A DNA stretch of 64,000 nt, taken from contig DATAOI010000044.1 of assembly GCA_036265815.1 (NCBI GenBank), positions 62,001 through 126,000 of the forward strand, written 5' to 3'. Shown in pieces: positions 1 through 8,192 of the stretch. The notes beneath the pieces were generated by a model, which was not told where the DNA came from, searched no databases, and saw nothing but the letters and a program-made list of their open reading frames with translations. The stretch is from Gemmatimonadales bacterium. Its GTDB lineage: Bacteria; Gemmatimonadota; Gemmatimonadetes; Gemmatimonadales; GWC2-71-9. A program made the position numbers and the translations under genes. Within the stretch, counting starts at the first letter, position 1; every line of letters begins with the position of its first letter.

Positions 1-954
1 GACGTCGTGGTCAGCGATCCGACGGCCGTGCTGGATCTCCGGGCGGAGCGGGCGCAGGACCACCTCCGCCTGGGCTACTTCACGACCGGCGCCTCGTGGC
101 GGGCGAGCTATCAGGTCGTGCTCGGCGCGAGCGAGGCCCGGGTCACCGGTATGGCGGTGCTCGAGTCGCAGGCGCTCCGGCTGGAGAATGCGGAGGTCCA
201 GCTCCTGGCGGGCGCGGTGAGCCGAGCGGAGCCGCCGCCGCCGGTCCCGCTGTACAACGAGGCGCGCGCGGCCCTCCAGGCGGCCAAAGCCGATGTCGCG
301 GGAGAGCAGCGGGTCGGCGAGTTTCATCTCTACTCGCTTCCCGGCACCAGCTCGCTCGCGCCGGGGCTCACCACCTCGGTGGCACTGTTCGAGCCGAGCC
401 GGGTGAAGTACGAGCGCGCCTACGTGGCGCACGGCGCCGCTCCGTACTGGGGGATGCTCCCCCAGCAGGGCGAGGAGACCCAAGTGCCGGTCGAGGTGAG
501 CTACACCCTCAAGCGTCCGCGTAAGACCGAGTTCGGCGATCGCCCGCTGCCCGGCGGCGTCGCGCGGCTGTTTCAGGCCGACAGCGCCGGCCGACTCCAG
601 CTGGTGGGTGAGGCCGCGCCGGACCACACGCCCGCGGGCGAGGATCTGCGGCTCTCCGCCGGCACCGCATTCGATCTCACGGCCAAACGGGTCCAGACCT
701 CCTACTCGACCAGGCGTGACAGCAGCAAGGCCGGTTGGCGCACGGTGGCCACCGCCGATTACCGGGTTACCCTGAGCAACGCACTCGACAGTGCCGTGAC
801 CATCGACGTGCAGGAAGAGCGCGGCGGGGAGTGGACCGTGGTCTCGAGCTCGGTCCGGCCGGAAAAGATTTCGTCCACCATCACGCGCTTCCGGGTGCGG
901 GTCCCCGCGGGCGGCGAATCCCTGCTCACCTACCGCCTCCGAGTCGTGTGGTGA
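1..954 (+). CDS. DUF4139-type protein, 3' part (5' end outside window)
   Basis: The reading frame is open from base 1, so the N-terminus lies upstream; about 317 codons remain. The sequence resembles the DUF4139 region: a beta-rich module with a characteristic 'YFTTGASWRASYQVVL'-like strand near the visible start, then strands ending in a conserved 'LTYRLRVVW' tail. The function of this family is unknown; related proteins are usually exported and have N-terminal coiled coils, which cannot be checked here. The stop overlaps the GTG start of the next gene by four bases, so the two are probably co-translated. Family call fairly sure, role unknown. Confidence 0.72.
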   Translation, partial: DVVVSDPTAVLDLRAERAQDHLRLGYFTTGASWRASYQVVLGASEARVTGMAVLESQALRLENAEVQLLAGAVSRAEPPPPVPLYNEARAALQAAKADVAGEQRVGEFHLYSLPGTSSLAPGLTTSVALFEPSRVKYERAYVAHGAAPYWGMLPQQGEETQVPVEVSYTLKRPRKTEFGDRPLPGGVARLFQADSAGRLQLVGEAAPDHTPAGEDLRLSAGTAFDLTAKRVQTSYSTRRDSSKAGWRTVATADYRVTLSNALDSAVTIDVQEERGGEWTVVSSSVRPEKISSTITRFRVRVPAGGESLLTYRLRVVW

Positions 955-1823
955 CCGATCCGGTCATCGCGATCGCGCACGTCTCCGACCTGCATTTCGG
1001 GGGCTACGCCGACCTGGCGCAGATCGAGGCGCTGGAAGATTTCCTGCCCACGCTGGGTGTCGGGGCCACCGTCATTTCCGGCGACCTGAGCCAGCGCGCC
1101 CGCCATGGCGAGTTTCAGGCGGCCCATGCCTTTCTCCAGCGGATTCGCCATTCGATGCCGGTGCTGGTGGTGCCGGGAAACCATGATCTCGAGTGGTGGA
1201 AGAGCCCGCTGGGGGCGTTCGGCGCCGCGCCCAAGTATGCCAAGTACGCCCGCTACTTCGGCCCGCTGACGCCGGTACTGGAGATCCCCGGCGCGATCAT
1301 CGCCGGCGCACTCAGCAGTTACGGCGTTGCCTTTGGCTCGCTCACCTGGAACCTCCGAGACGTGGCCGTGAAGGGGCACCTCCCCGCCTCGGAGACCACC
1401 CGGGTGGCCACCATCCTGGGCCAGGCGCCGCCCGGCACCGCGCGAATCCTGGCCCTGCATCACAACGTGCTGGCGGGCGGGCTCTCCCGGCGGATGGGCC
1501 TGGCCCGCTGGCGCTCGGCGCACCGGCGGCTGCTCGCGACCGGCGCCGACGTGGTCCTCTGCGGCCACGATCACCAGGAGGGCGCCGGCCAGGTGGAGGG
1601 GAGCCTCGCCATCAGCACCGCCGGCACCCACAGCTTCCGCACCCGCCACCGGCGGCCCTCGGTGTTCAATCTGGTGAAGATCGATGCCCGCGCCGTGCAC
1701 ATCCAGCATTATCGCTGGGAGCCGAGCGGCGGCCGGTTCCTCAAGTCGGATACGTACTCGTTCGCCCGCGCGGAGGCGCCCGGCCTGGCGGTCTCGGTGG
1801 CGGGTGGGGATCAGGGATCGTAA
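951..1823 (+). CDS. Calcineurin-like metallophosphoesterase
   Basis: 290-residue two-metal phosphoesterase. All family motifs are visible in order: D13-x-H15, GD at 44-45, GNHD at 76-79, HHN near 170-172 and GHDH at 205-208. These bind the dinuclear centre and the phosphate. The overall pattern is that of class III cyclic-nucleotide phosphodiesterases and related enzymes, but the substrate cannot be read from sequence. The GTG start was chosen because it overlaps the previous stop as GTGA and places the first motif at the usual distance; a longer upstream frame has no family similarity. No signal peptide, so probably cytoplasmic. Confidence 0.85.
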   Translation: MTDPVIAIAHVSDLHFGGYADLAQIEALEDFLPTLGVGATVISGDLSQRARHGEFQAAHAFLQRIRHSMPVLVVPGNHDLEWWKSPLGAFGAAPKYAKYARYFGPLTPVLEIPGAIIAGALSSYGVAFGSLTWNLRDVAVKGHLPASETTRVATILGQAPPGTARILALHHNVLAGGLSRRMGLARWRSAHRRLLATGADVVLCGHDHQEGAGQVEGSLAISTAGTHSFRTRHRRPSVFNLVKIDARAVHIQHYRWEPSGGRFLKSDTYSFARAEAPGLAVSVAGGDQGS

Positions 1824-2537
1824 GTGGACGACCTTCTGGCACAACGGCTGAAGCAGCTCGGTCTCCGGGACGTGGAACGGGTGCTGACCCACACCAATCG
1901 GACGGTCATGGTGAGCCTGACCGCGCGCCGGGTGCTCCGGCTGCACCGCGGCTACGCCGCCGCCCCGGACCGAGTGCTCCGCGCCATCGTGCGGTTCCTC
2001 GATCCCCGGCTTCGCCGCGCGCTCCGGCGTGGCGCGGAGCGCGAATTTCTCGCCTTTCCGGTCGAGGAGTACGCGCCACCGCCGGCTCGGCCACCCCGGT
2101 GCGACCGGCCACAGCCGGGTGACCTCATGCTGCTCCACCGTCTCGAGCAGCTCCACGGGCGGCTCAACGCGGAATATTTCGCGGGCTCGCTCTCGATGCT
2201 CCCGATTCGGGTGTCGGGACGGATGCGGACCCGGCTGGGCGAGCTCAGCGTGGACCTGCCGACCGGCCGTCCGATCGAGATCGCCTTGAGCCGGCGCCAC
2301 ATCCTGCGGCACGCCTGGCCCGAGGTCGAGCATACCATGCTGCACGAGATGGTGCACCAGTGGCAGGCGGAAAGCGGGCTCCGGGTGGATCACGGTCCGA
2401 CCTTTCGGGGGAAGGCGCGCGAGGTTGGCGTTTTGCCCCATGCCAAGCGGGCGGTGAGTCCCGCGGTCGACCGGGCCCGGATTCCGGAATCGTCGTTTCC
2501 CCAGGTATCTTCCGGGCCTGTCATCCGCTCCGAGTGA
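1824..2537 (+). CDS. SprT-like zinc metalloprotease domain protein
   Basis: 237-residue protein starting with GTG directly after the previous stop. The C-terminal half carries the SprT-like signature: a helix 'LHRLEQLHGRLNAEYF', then HEMVH at 174-178 (zinc ligands and catalytic Glu), then a possible third ligand, His190, in a 'DHGPTFR' segment. The N-terminal 90 residues are Arg-rich and not recognised. SprT-like proteins are thought to act on protein or DNA-protein substrates; the bacterial role is unclear. The last codons run into the region just before the acyl-CoA dehydrogenase gene, so translation is nearly continuous across the three genes from the DUF4139 protein onward. Confidence 0.78.
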   Translation: MDDLLAQRLKQLGLRDVERVLTHTNRTVMVSLTARRVLRLHRGYAAAPDRVLRAIVRFLDPRLRRALRRGAEREFLAFPVEEYAPPPARPPRCDRPQPGDLMLLHRLEQLHGRLNAEYFAGSLSMLPIRVSGRMRTRLGELSVDLPTGRPIEIALSRRHILRHAWPEVEHTMLHEMVHQWQAESGLRVDHGPTFRGKAREVGVLPHAKRAVSPAVDRARIPESSFPQVSSGPVIRSE

Positions 2538-2545
2538 GGCTCCGC

Positions 2546-3745
2546 ATGGCTACCGCTGCCGCCACATCCCAATTTGCCGGCGTCGATTTTCTCGCCTTCG
2601 ACACTCTCCTGTCGGAAGAGGAACGGGCGGTCCGCGACACCGTCCGGACCTGGGTGGACGAGAACCTCATTCCCGTCATCGGCGAGGCCTACGTCGAAGG
2701 CCGATTCCCCAAGCAGCTCATCCCCGGCATGGCCGAGCTCGGGCTGTTCGGCGCCAACCTGCCGGAGGAGTTCGGCTGCGCGGGGCTCAACAACGTCGCC
2801 TATGGTCTGATCATGCAGGAGCTCGAGCGGGGCGACTCCGGGATCCGCTCGTTCGCCTCGGTTCAGGGCGGGCTGGTGATGTACCCGATCTACGCCTTCG
2901 GATCGGATGAACAGAAGCGGCATTGGCTGCCGCTGCTGGCGTCGGGGCAGGACATCGGCTGCTTCGGGTTGACCGAACCCGACTTCGGCTCCAATCCGAG
3001 TGGCATGATCACGACCGCCCGAGAGACCAAGGACGGCTGGGTGCTCAACGGCACCAAGATGTGGATCACCAACGGTTCTCAGGCCACGGTGGCCATCATC
3101 TGGGCCAAGACCGGCGCGGTCGACGACGCCAAGTCCATCCGCGGCTTCATCGTGCCCACCGATACCAAGGGCTACGCTGCCAAGGACCAGAAGGGGAAGC
3201 TTTCGCTCCGCGCGAGCGACACCAGCGAGATCCATCTGCAGGACGTCCACCTGCCCAAGGACGCTATCCTGCCCAAGTCGGGCGGCCTCAAGAGCCCGCT
3301 CATGTGTCTCACACAGGCGCGGTACGGCATCGCGTGGGGAGCCATCGGCGCCGCCATGGCATGCTACGACGAGGCGCTGCGCTACGCCGGCCAGCGCGTG
3401 ATGTTCGACAAGCCGATCGCCGGGACCCAGATCCAGCAGGTGCGTCTGGTCGAGATGCTGACCGAGATCACCAAGGCGCAGTTCATGACGCTGCAGCTGG
3501 GCCGGCTCAAGGACGCGGGCACGATGACGCCGGACCAAGTGTCGCTCTGCAAGCGCAACAACGTGAACATGGCCTGCGACATCGCCCGGGAGGCGCGGCG
3601 GCTGCTCGGCGCCAACGGCATCCTCGCCGAATACCACTCGATGCGCCACATGGCGAACCTCGAATCGGTGTACACCTACGAGGGCACCCACGACATGCAC
3701 TCGCTCATCGTGGGGCAGGCCATTACCGGGCTGGCCGCCTTCTAG
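2546..3745 (+). CDS. Glutaryl-CoA dehydrogenase-type acyl-CoA dehydrogenase
   Basis: 399 residues, normal length for the acyl-CoA dehydrogenase family. The catalytic base is Glu379 in a 'YTYEGTHDMH' motif, and Arg101 in 'GDSGIRSFASVQ' matches the arginine that binds the distal carboxylate in glutaryl-CoA dehydrogenases. This supports oxidation of glutaryl-CoA to crotonyl-CoA, the end of lysine and tryptophan breakdown, over simple fatty acyl substrates. FAD-binding segments 'FGLTEPDFGSNP' and 'WITNG' are present. Electrons should pass to EtfAB and ETF-quinone oxidoreductase, both encoded within 13 kb downstream. The ATG start gives the standard N-terminus; the frame continues upstream without similarity. 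Confidence 0.9.
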   Translation: MATAAATSQFAGVDFLAFDTLLSEEERAVRDTVRTWVDENLIPVIGEAYVEGRFPKQLIPGMAELGLFGANLPEEFGCAGLNNVAYGLIMQELERGDSGIRSFASVQGGLVMYPIYAFGSDEQKRHWLPLLASGQDIGCFGLTEPDFGSNPSGMITTARETKDGWVLNGTKMWITNGSQATVAIIWAKTGAVDDAKSIRGFIVPTDTKGYAAKDQKGKLSLRASDTSEIHLQDVHLPKDAILPKSGGLKSPLMCLTQARYGIAWGAIGAAMACYDEALRYAGQRVMFDKPIAGTQIQQVRLVEMLTEITKAQFMTLQLGRLKDAGTMTPDQVSLCKRNNVNMACDIAREARRLLGANGILAEYHSMRHMANLESVYTYEGTHDMHSLIVGQAITGLAAF

Positions 3746-3760
3746 TTTAACTCCCCGGGC

Positions 3761-3789
3761 GTGACGAATCCCGACCTGGCGCCTATCTA
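3761..3789 (+). promoter_or_regulatory. Candidate promoter of the ECF sigma operon
   Basis: GTGACG at 3761-3766 and TATCTA at 3784-3789, 17 bases apart, end six bases before the GTG start of the sigma gene, which implies a leaderless or nearly leaderless transcript. The same two hexamers with the same spacing lie before the TonB receptor at 5007-5035. The match is read by eye; the sigma factor that uses it is inferred. Confidence 0.5.
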
Positions 3790-3795
3790 TCTGAC

Positions 3796-4353
3796 GTGAG
3801 CTCCGCTTCGCATCCCCCTCTGCCCGACGCTCGGCCTGCGCCCGCCCCGAGCGACGAGGCGCAGCTCCGCTGTCGAGCATGGTTCGAGGACCATGGCACG
3901 GCCGTCTACAACTACTTCCGATTCCACGTCCCGCTTGCCGACGTGGCCGAAGACCTCACTGCTGAGACCTTTCTCAAGGTGATCCGGGCCGCTGAGCGGT
4001 TCGATCCTCATCGGGGTTCGGCCAAGGCGTGGATCCTGACCACGGCCCGGAATGTCCTCACCGACTGGCGTCGCCGTGCCCGCCTGCGCCAGTACGTGTC
4101 GATCGGCACCATGCACGACCTCGTCCACGATGCGCCGTCGCCGGAGGAGCGCCTGCTCCGCGAGGAGCAGGTCGGGCGGCTGCTCGATGCCGTGGCCACG
4201 CTCGACCTGGCCGACCGCGAGCTGGTCGGGCTCCGGTATGGCAGCGGGCTCGATACCGCCGAGATGGCCCAGCTCCTCGGTCTCAGCGAAGGGAACGTGC
4301 GGACCCGGCTGTGGCGGGTGCTGGGGCGCCTCCGGAAGGTCCTGGCCCGATGA
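3796..4353 (+). CDS. ECF-family RNA polymerase sigma factor
   Basis: 185-residue sigma-70-family protein of the ECF type, with only regions 2 and 4. Region 2 is visible around residues 35-95 ('AEDLTAETFLKVIRA' and 'WILTTARNVLTDWRR'). Region 4 lies around 125-180 with a helix-turn-helix ('LVGLRYGSGLDTAEMAQLLG' then 'NVRTRLWRVLGRL'). It starts with GTG six bases after a candidate -10 box. Its stop overlaps the ATG of the membrane protein that follows (ATGA), a typical arrangement for a sigma factor and its anti-sigma factor. Regulon unknown; the TonB receptor downstream is the best candidate target. Confidence 0.9.
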   Translation: MSSASHPPLPDARPAPAPSDEAQLRCRAWFEDHGTAVYNYFRFHVPLADVAEDLTAETFLKVIRAAERFDPHRGSAKAWILTTARNVLTDWRRRARLRQYVSIGTMHDLVHDAPSPEERLLREEQVGRLLDAVATLDLADRELVGLRYGSGLDTAEMAQLLGLSEGNVRTRLWRVLGRLRKVLAR

Positions 4354-4955
4354 GCGACCCCTCCGATCTGCCGCCGGAGCTGGCCGACCTCGACCGCGCG
4401 CTCGGCGGGGTGCGGTTCGAACCGCGGGCGTCGCTCGGCCCCGAGATCGAAGGCCGGGTCCGGCGGGGCGAGGGGGTCGAGGACCCTGCCCGCCGGCTTC
4501 GGTTCCTTCGTGCCGCCTGGGGAGTGGCTGCATCGGTCCTGGCCGCGGTCCTCGCCGGCGGGGTGCTGCTCACGCACCGGCCGGTCCAGATCGACCGCTG
4601 CTGCTTCGATCTGGACGGCGGCGGCGCGGCCGACGATGGGGTCACGCTGGTCGCCGATCGCGATGCCAGGGTCCATCACCTACGCCTGTACGAGGACAAC
4701 GACCACTCGGGCGCCTTTTCGCCGGGCGATGTGATCCGGCTCGACCGCGGAGAGCAACCCTCGATCCTCGGTGACGCGAGCGCGGGTCTGGTCACCACCG
4801 AGCACTGCTGCCTCGATTTCGATGGCGGCGGCCCGAGTGACGATGCCCTGCTGGTCATGGGTGTGCCGCCGGATCGGGTGGTCATGGCCGCCATCTATGA
4901 GCGCCGCCCGGACCGTCCCGGTCGTCGAGCCGCCGCCGCCTTCCCGCTCCGCTGA
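4350..4955 (+). CDS. Membrane-anchored CC-D-x-DGGG repeat protein, putative anti-sigma factor
   Basis: 201 residues, family not recognised. Residues 1-53 are charged and probably cytoplasmic, 54-75 form one membrane segment, and 76-201 should be periplasmic. The outer part holds two copies of a roughly 33-residue unit beginning CC[FL]D[LF]DGGGxxDD (residues 84 and 153). Between them is an EF-hand-like acidic loop, 'DNDHSGAFSPGD', at 116-127. The start overlaps the sigma gene stop as ATGA. Position and topology suggest an anti-sigma factor that senses something outside the membrane, perhaps a metal or redox state, through its cysteine pairs. No zinc-finger anti-sigma motif is present, so this role is inference. 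Confidence 0.6.
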   Translation: MSDPSDLPPELADLDRALGGVRFEPRASLGPEIEGRVRRGEGVEDPARRLRFLRAAWGVAASVLAAVLAGGVLLTHRPVQIDRCCFDLDGGGAADDGVTLVADRDARVHHLRLYEDNDHSGAFSPGDVIRLDRGEQPSILGDASAGLVTTEHCCLDFDGGGPSDDALLVMGVPPDRVVMAAIYERRPDRPGRRAAAAFPLR

Positions 4956-5006
4956 CAATCCCTCGCTCATCTATCTGTGCTGGCGGATCCTGCTGAGCCT
5001 CGGGGT

Positions 5007-5035
5007 GTGACGCACACCGAGGTCGTGCGTATCTA
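5007..5035 (+). promoter_or_regulatory. Candidate promoter of the TonB receptor gene
   Basis: GTGACG at 5007-5012 and TATCTA at 5030-5035 with 17 bases between them, identical in both boxes and spacing to the site before the ECF sigma gene at 3761-3789. The start codon follows about 30 bases downstream with a good ribosome site (GAGGAAGG, 5050-5057). Confidence 0.5.
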
Positions 5036-5064
5036 GGTGGACAGTAAGCCTGAGGAAGGCTTTC

Positions 5065-7287
5065 ATGAGACTGACGAGTGCGCTCGTGTTCGCGGGGTTG
5101 CTCCTGGTGCCGCCGTCGATCGCTGCGCAGCAGCCCGACACGACCAAGGCCGACACCGCCGCCCATGAGCTGCCTCCGATCGAGGTGGTGGGCAGCATCG
5201 CCCCCGCCGCAGGCCCGACGATCGGTTCGGGGGTGCCGGCACGGGTGACGACGCTCGACGCGGCACAGGTCGACGCGTACGAGCCGAGGATCCTCTCGGA
5301 CGCGCTCAAGAGCGTGGCCGGCTTCTCGACCTACGACGACCTCGGCAGCCCCTACAAGCTCAACCTCTCGAGCCGGGGCTTCTATTCGTCCCCAGTGGTC
5401 GGTCTGCCCCAGGGTGTGGCGGTCTTTCTCGATGGCGTGCGCATGAACGAGCCGGAGGCATCGCAGGTCAATTTCGACCTGCTGCCGATGGACCACATCC
5501 AGCGCATCGAGATCCTCTCCGGCAACGGATCGCTGCTGGGCCGCAATGCGCTCGGCGGGGCGATCAATCTGGTCACCGCGCGCGGGACCGGGCCGACGTC
5601 GGGCACTATCGAGCTGTCCGGCGGCAGCTTCGGCGCGGCGCGAGGGGAGGCGCACGTCGGGGGACTCAGCCGGGGTGGGATGGACTGGTATGTCGGGGGG
5701 AACTACAACCGCGAGGATGGGTGGCGCGACATCACCGGAGCCCAGGGCTACCAGGGCTTCGTAAATCTCGGCAAGCTCGGTGAGACCGGCGGCATCCGGT
5801 TCCAGGGCTTCTATTCGGCTGACAGCGCGCAAACGGCCGGCTCTCTGCCCCAATCCATCTTCGAGCAGAGTCCCGATTCCAACCTGAGCGCCGGCGACTA
5901 CGAGAAGCTCTGGGCCTTTCAGGGCTCGGTCCAGGCATATAAGCAGTTCGGACTGGGCCGGGCCTCGGTGACGATGTACTTCCGGCGGCATCGCGCGGAG
6001 CGGCTCAACGTCAATCAGGAAGACGATCCGGACGCCTTCGGGATCAGCTACAACACGAGCTTCGGGTACACGGCCGACTATCGCTGGACCACCGTCATCA
6101 ACGACCGGACCGCCCTCAGCCTGCGCGGCGGCATGGACGGGGAGGTGACCCGGGTCAAGATCGATATCTTCGCGGACTCGACCAAATTCGGCGCGAGCCG
6201 GACGTTGACTACGGAGGCGCGAAGCCCGCTGTGGGACCTGGCGCCCTTCGCCGCCGCCGACCTGACGATCGGCAAGCTCACCCTGTCGGCCGGCGCGCGT
6301 TACGACTACGTCCGGATTCCGTTCGAGAACGTCCTCAATCCCCAGCGCGACACCACGGCGACGTACAAACGCTTCAATCCGCGGGTCGGCGCCAGCGTCG
6401 AGGTCGCGCCGAGCGCGTCGGTGTTCGCGTCGTGGGGGCAGGCGTTTCGCGCCCCCGCGGTGATCGAGAACGCCTGCGCCGATCCCGCGGCGCCGTGCCC
6501 GCTTCCCTTCGCCCTGGGGGACGACCCGCCGCTCGAGCCGGTCAAGGCCAGCACCGTCGAGGCCGGCGTGCGCTATGCACGCGACCGGGTCTCGGTCAGC
6601 GGGTCCGTCTATTACACCAGCGTCAAGAATGACATTTTCCTCACCCCGTTCGGCGACGAGGACGAGCCCCAGGGCAGCACCATCGACGGCTTCTTCGTGA
6701 ACTTGGACAAGACGCGGCGGGTTGGCCTGGAGGCGGGCGGGGCGTACACGTTCCCGCAGGGGCACTCACTCTACCTCAACTACTCCTACACCAAGGCCAC
6801 CTTCCAGAGCGATGCCAAGGTGTTCTCGATCCGCTCGGCTGACGAGGCCGACGGTGTGCCGGTCATCAACCCGTTCCCGACCGAGAACGACGTGACGCCC
6901 GGGAGCCGGTTCCCGCTGGTGCCCGACCACCAGATCAAGTTCGGCGGGCTGGCCCGGATCGGGCATGACGTCTCCGTGGGCGCCGACGGGCGCTACATCG
7001 GCAAGGAGTACCTCCGGGGTGACGAGGCCAACGTCACCGATCAGCTGGACGGCTACTTCGTGGCCGATGCGCGCGTTGGCGTCGAGTTCGGGCGCTGGGA
7101 GATCAACGGGATCGTCACCAACCTGTTTCAGAACAAGAGCGCCATCTTCGGCACCTTCAACCTCAACCAGGGCAACCCCGACGGCCTCACCGTCGAGCGG
7201 TTCCTGACACCGAACGCCCGGCGGGAGTTCCGGCTGGTGGTCCGGACCACGCTCGGGGGGCCGGCCGAGCACGCCCCAAATCCATGA
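5065..7287 (+). CDS. TonB-dependent outer-membrane receptor
   Basis: 740 residues, normal for the family. Residues 1-21 form a Sec signal peptide ending in an 'AAQ' cleavage site. A plug domain follows ('LSSRGFYSSPVVGLPQGV' and 'HIQRIEILSGNGSLLGRNAL' near 110-165). The rest is a 22-strand-type barrel rich in alternating strands; 'VFASWGQAFRAP' in the middle is typical of iron or vitamin receptors. The C-terminus has the 'NARREFRLVVRTTLG' last-strand pattern. It should import a large ligand such as a siderophore or cobalamin; the ligand cannot be read. It has its own ribosome site, and its promoter is shared in sequence with the ECF operon just upstream. Confidence 0.93.
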   Translation: MRLTSALVFAGLLLVPPSIAAQQPDTTKADTAAHELPPIEVVGSIAPAAGPTIGSGVPARVTTLDAAQVDAYEPRILSDALKSVAGFSTYDDLGSPYKLNLSSRGFYSSPVVGLPQGVAVFLDGVRMNEPEASQVNFDLLPMDHIQRIEILSGNGSLLGRNALGGAINLVTARGTGPTSGTIELSGGSFGAARGEAHVGGLSRGGMDWYVGGNYNREDGWRDITGAQGYQGFVNLGKLGETGGIRFQGFYSADSAQTAGSLPQSIFEQSPDSNLSAGDYEKLWAFQGSVQAYKQFGLGRASVTMYFRRHRAERLNVNQEDDPDAFGISYNTSFGYTADYRWTTVINDRTALSLRGGMDGEVTRVKIDIFADSTKFGASRTLTTEARSPLWDLAPFAAADLTIGKLTLSAGARYDYVRIPFENVLNPQRDTTATYKRFNPRVGASVEVAPSASVFASWGQAFRAPAVIENACADPAAPCPLPFALGDDPPLEPVKASTVEAGVRYARDRVSVSGSVYYTSVKNDIFLTPFGDEDEPQGSTIDGFFVNLDKTRRVGLEAGGAYTFPQGHSLYLNYSYTKATFQSDAKVFSIRSADEADGVPVINPFPTENDVTPGSRFPLVPDHQIKFGGLARIGHDVSVGADGRYIGKEYLRGDEANVTDQLDGYFVADARVGVEFGRWEINGIVTNLFQNKSAIFGTFNLNQGNPDGLTVERFLTPNARREFRLVVRTTLGGPAEHAPNP

Positions 7288-7317
7288 TCGGGCGCCCGGG
7301 TTGGCCGGGCGTCCGAT
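7287..7317 (+). terminator. Hairpin after the TonB receptor
   Basis: A 13-base-pair stem with one G-U pair (7287-7299 with 7305-7317) and a five-base loop begins at the last base of the stop codon. No run of T follows, so it may act as a Rho-assisted terminator or as a 3' end stabiliser. Confidence 0.5.
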
Positions 7318-7439
7318 GCGCTTCAGAGCGACACCTGGCGAGCCGGCTCGAGCGTGCAGACCTGCTGGCATCGGACCCCGGGCGCGACTAGGTTTGCCGC
7401 CAGTTGGCGGGACTCGAAACCTCCATCGGGAGCGTGGGT

Positions 7440-8192
7440 TTGAAGATCGCAGTGTGCGTCAAGCGTGTGCCGGATATGGAGCTGCGGTTTGCTATCGCGG
7501 GCGATCGCAAGTCGTTGGATCAGGGCGGCCTCAAATACGACATGAGCGACTTCGACGGCTACGCGCTCGAGGTGGCCCTCCGGTTGGTCGAAAAGCAAGG
7601 GTCGGGCGAGGTGGAGCTGTTGTGTCTGGGTCCAGATGGCGTCCAGGAGATACTGCGCAAAGGCCTGGCGATGGGCGCCGCCCGCGCGATTCAGCTCAAG
7701 GCCGACACCGTTCCGGTCGACGGCCTGGCCATCGCCCAGGCACTGGCCGCCGAGCTCGGTACCGGCGGGTACGATCTGATTCTCTTCGGACGAATGGCGA
7801 CCGACACCGCCAGCGGCACCGTTGGCCCCATGGTGGCCGAGCTGCTCGGTCTCCCCTGCGTCACGTCCATTTCCCATCTCGAGCTGGACGTGGGGCGCGG
7901 CATGGCCCGGCGCGATCTCGAAGGCGCCACCGAGACCGTGCGGTTCCCGCTGCCTGCCGTGCTGACCATCGACGAAGGCATCGCGCGTCCGCGTCTGGCC
8001 ACGCTCAAGGGCATCATGGCGGCCAAGAAGAAGCCGCTCGAGGTGAAGCCCGCGGCACTCGGCGAGGTGCGGCTCATCGTCGAGACGATGGCGCTGCCGC
8101 CCGAGCGCAGCGGCCCCAAGTTCATGGGTGAAGGCGCCGACGCGGTGCCCGAGCTGGTACAGCGACTCCACACCGAAGCGAAGGTGCTGTGA
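7440..8192 (+). CDS. etfB: Electron transfer flavoprotein beta subunit
   Basis: 250 residues. The N-terminus 'KIAVCVKRVPDMELRF' and the internal 'FGRMATDTASGTVGPMVAELLG' stretch identify EtfB, the AMP-binding half of the EtfAB flavoprotein that carries electrons from acyl-CoA dehydrogenases to the quinone pool. The TTG at 7440 was chosen as start because it gives the conserved N-terminus and has GGGAG seven bases upstream. A GTG two codons earlier is possible. The stop overlaps the etfA ATG by one base. The 152 bases before it contain the hairpin described above and no other clear gene. Confidence 0.93.
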   Translation: MKIAVCVKRVPDMELRFAIAGDRKSLDQGGLKYDMSDFDGYALEVALRLVEKQGSGEVELLCLGPDGVQEILRKGLAMGAARAIQLKADTVPVDGLAIAQALAAELGTGGYDLILFGRMATDTASGTVGPMVAELLGLPCVTSISHLELDVGRGMARRDLEGATETVRFPLPAVLTIDEGIARPRLATLKGIMAAKKKPLEVKPAALGEVRLIVETMALPPERSGPKFMGEGADAVPELVQRLHTEAKVL

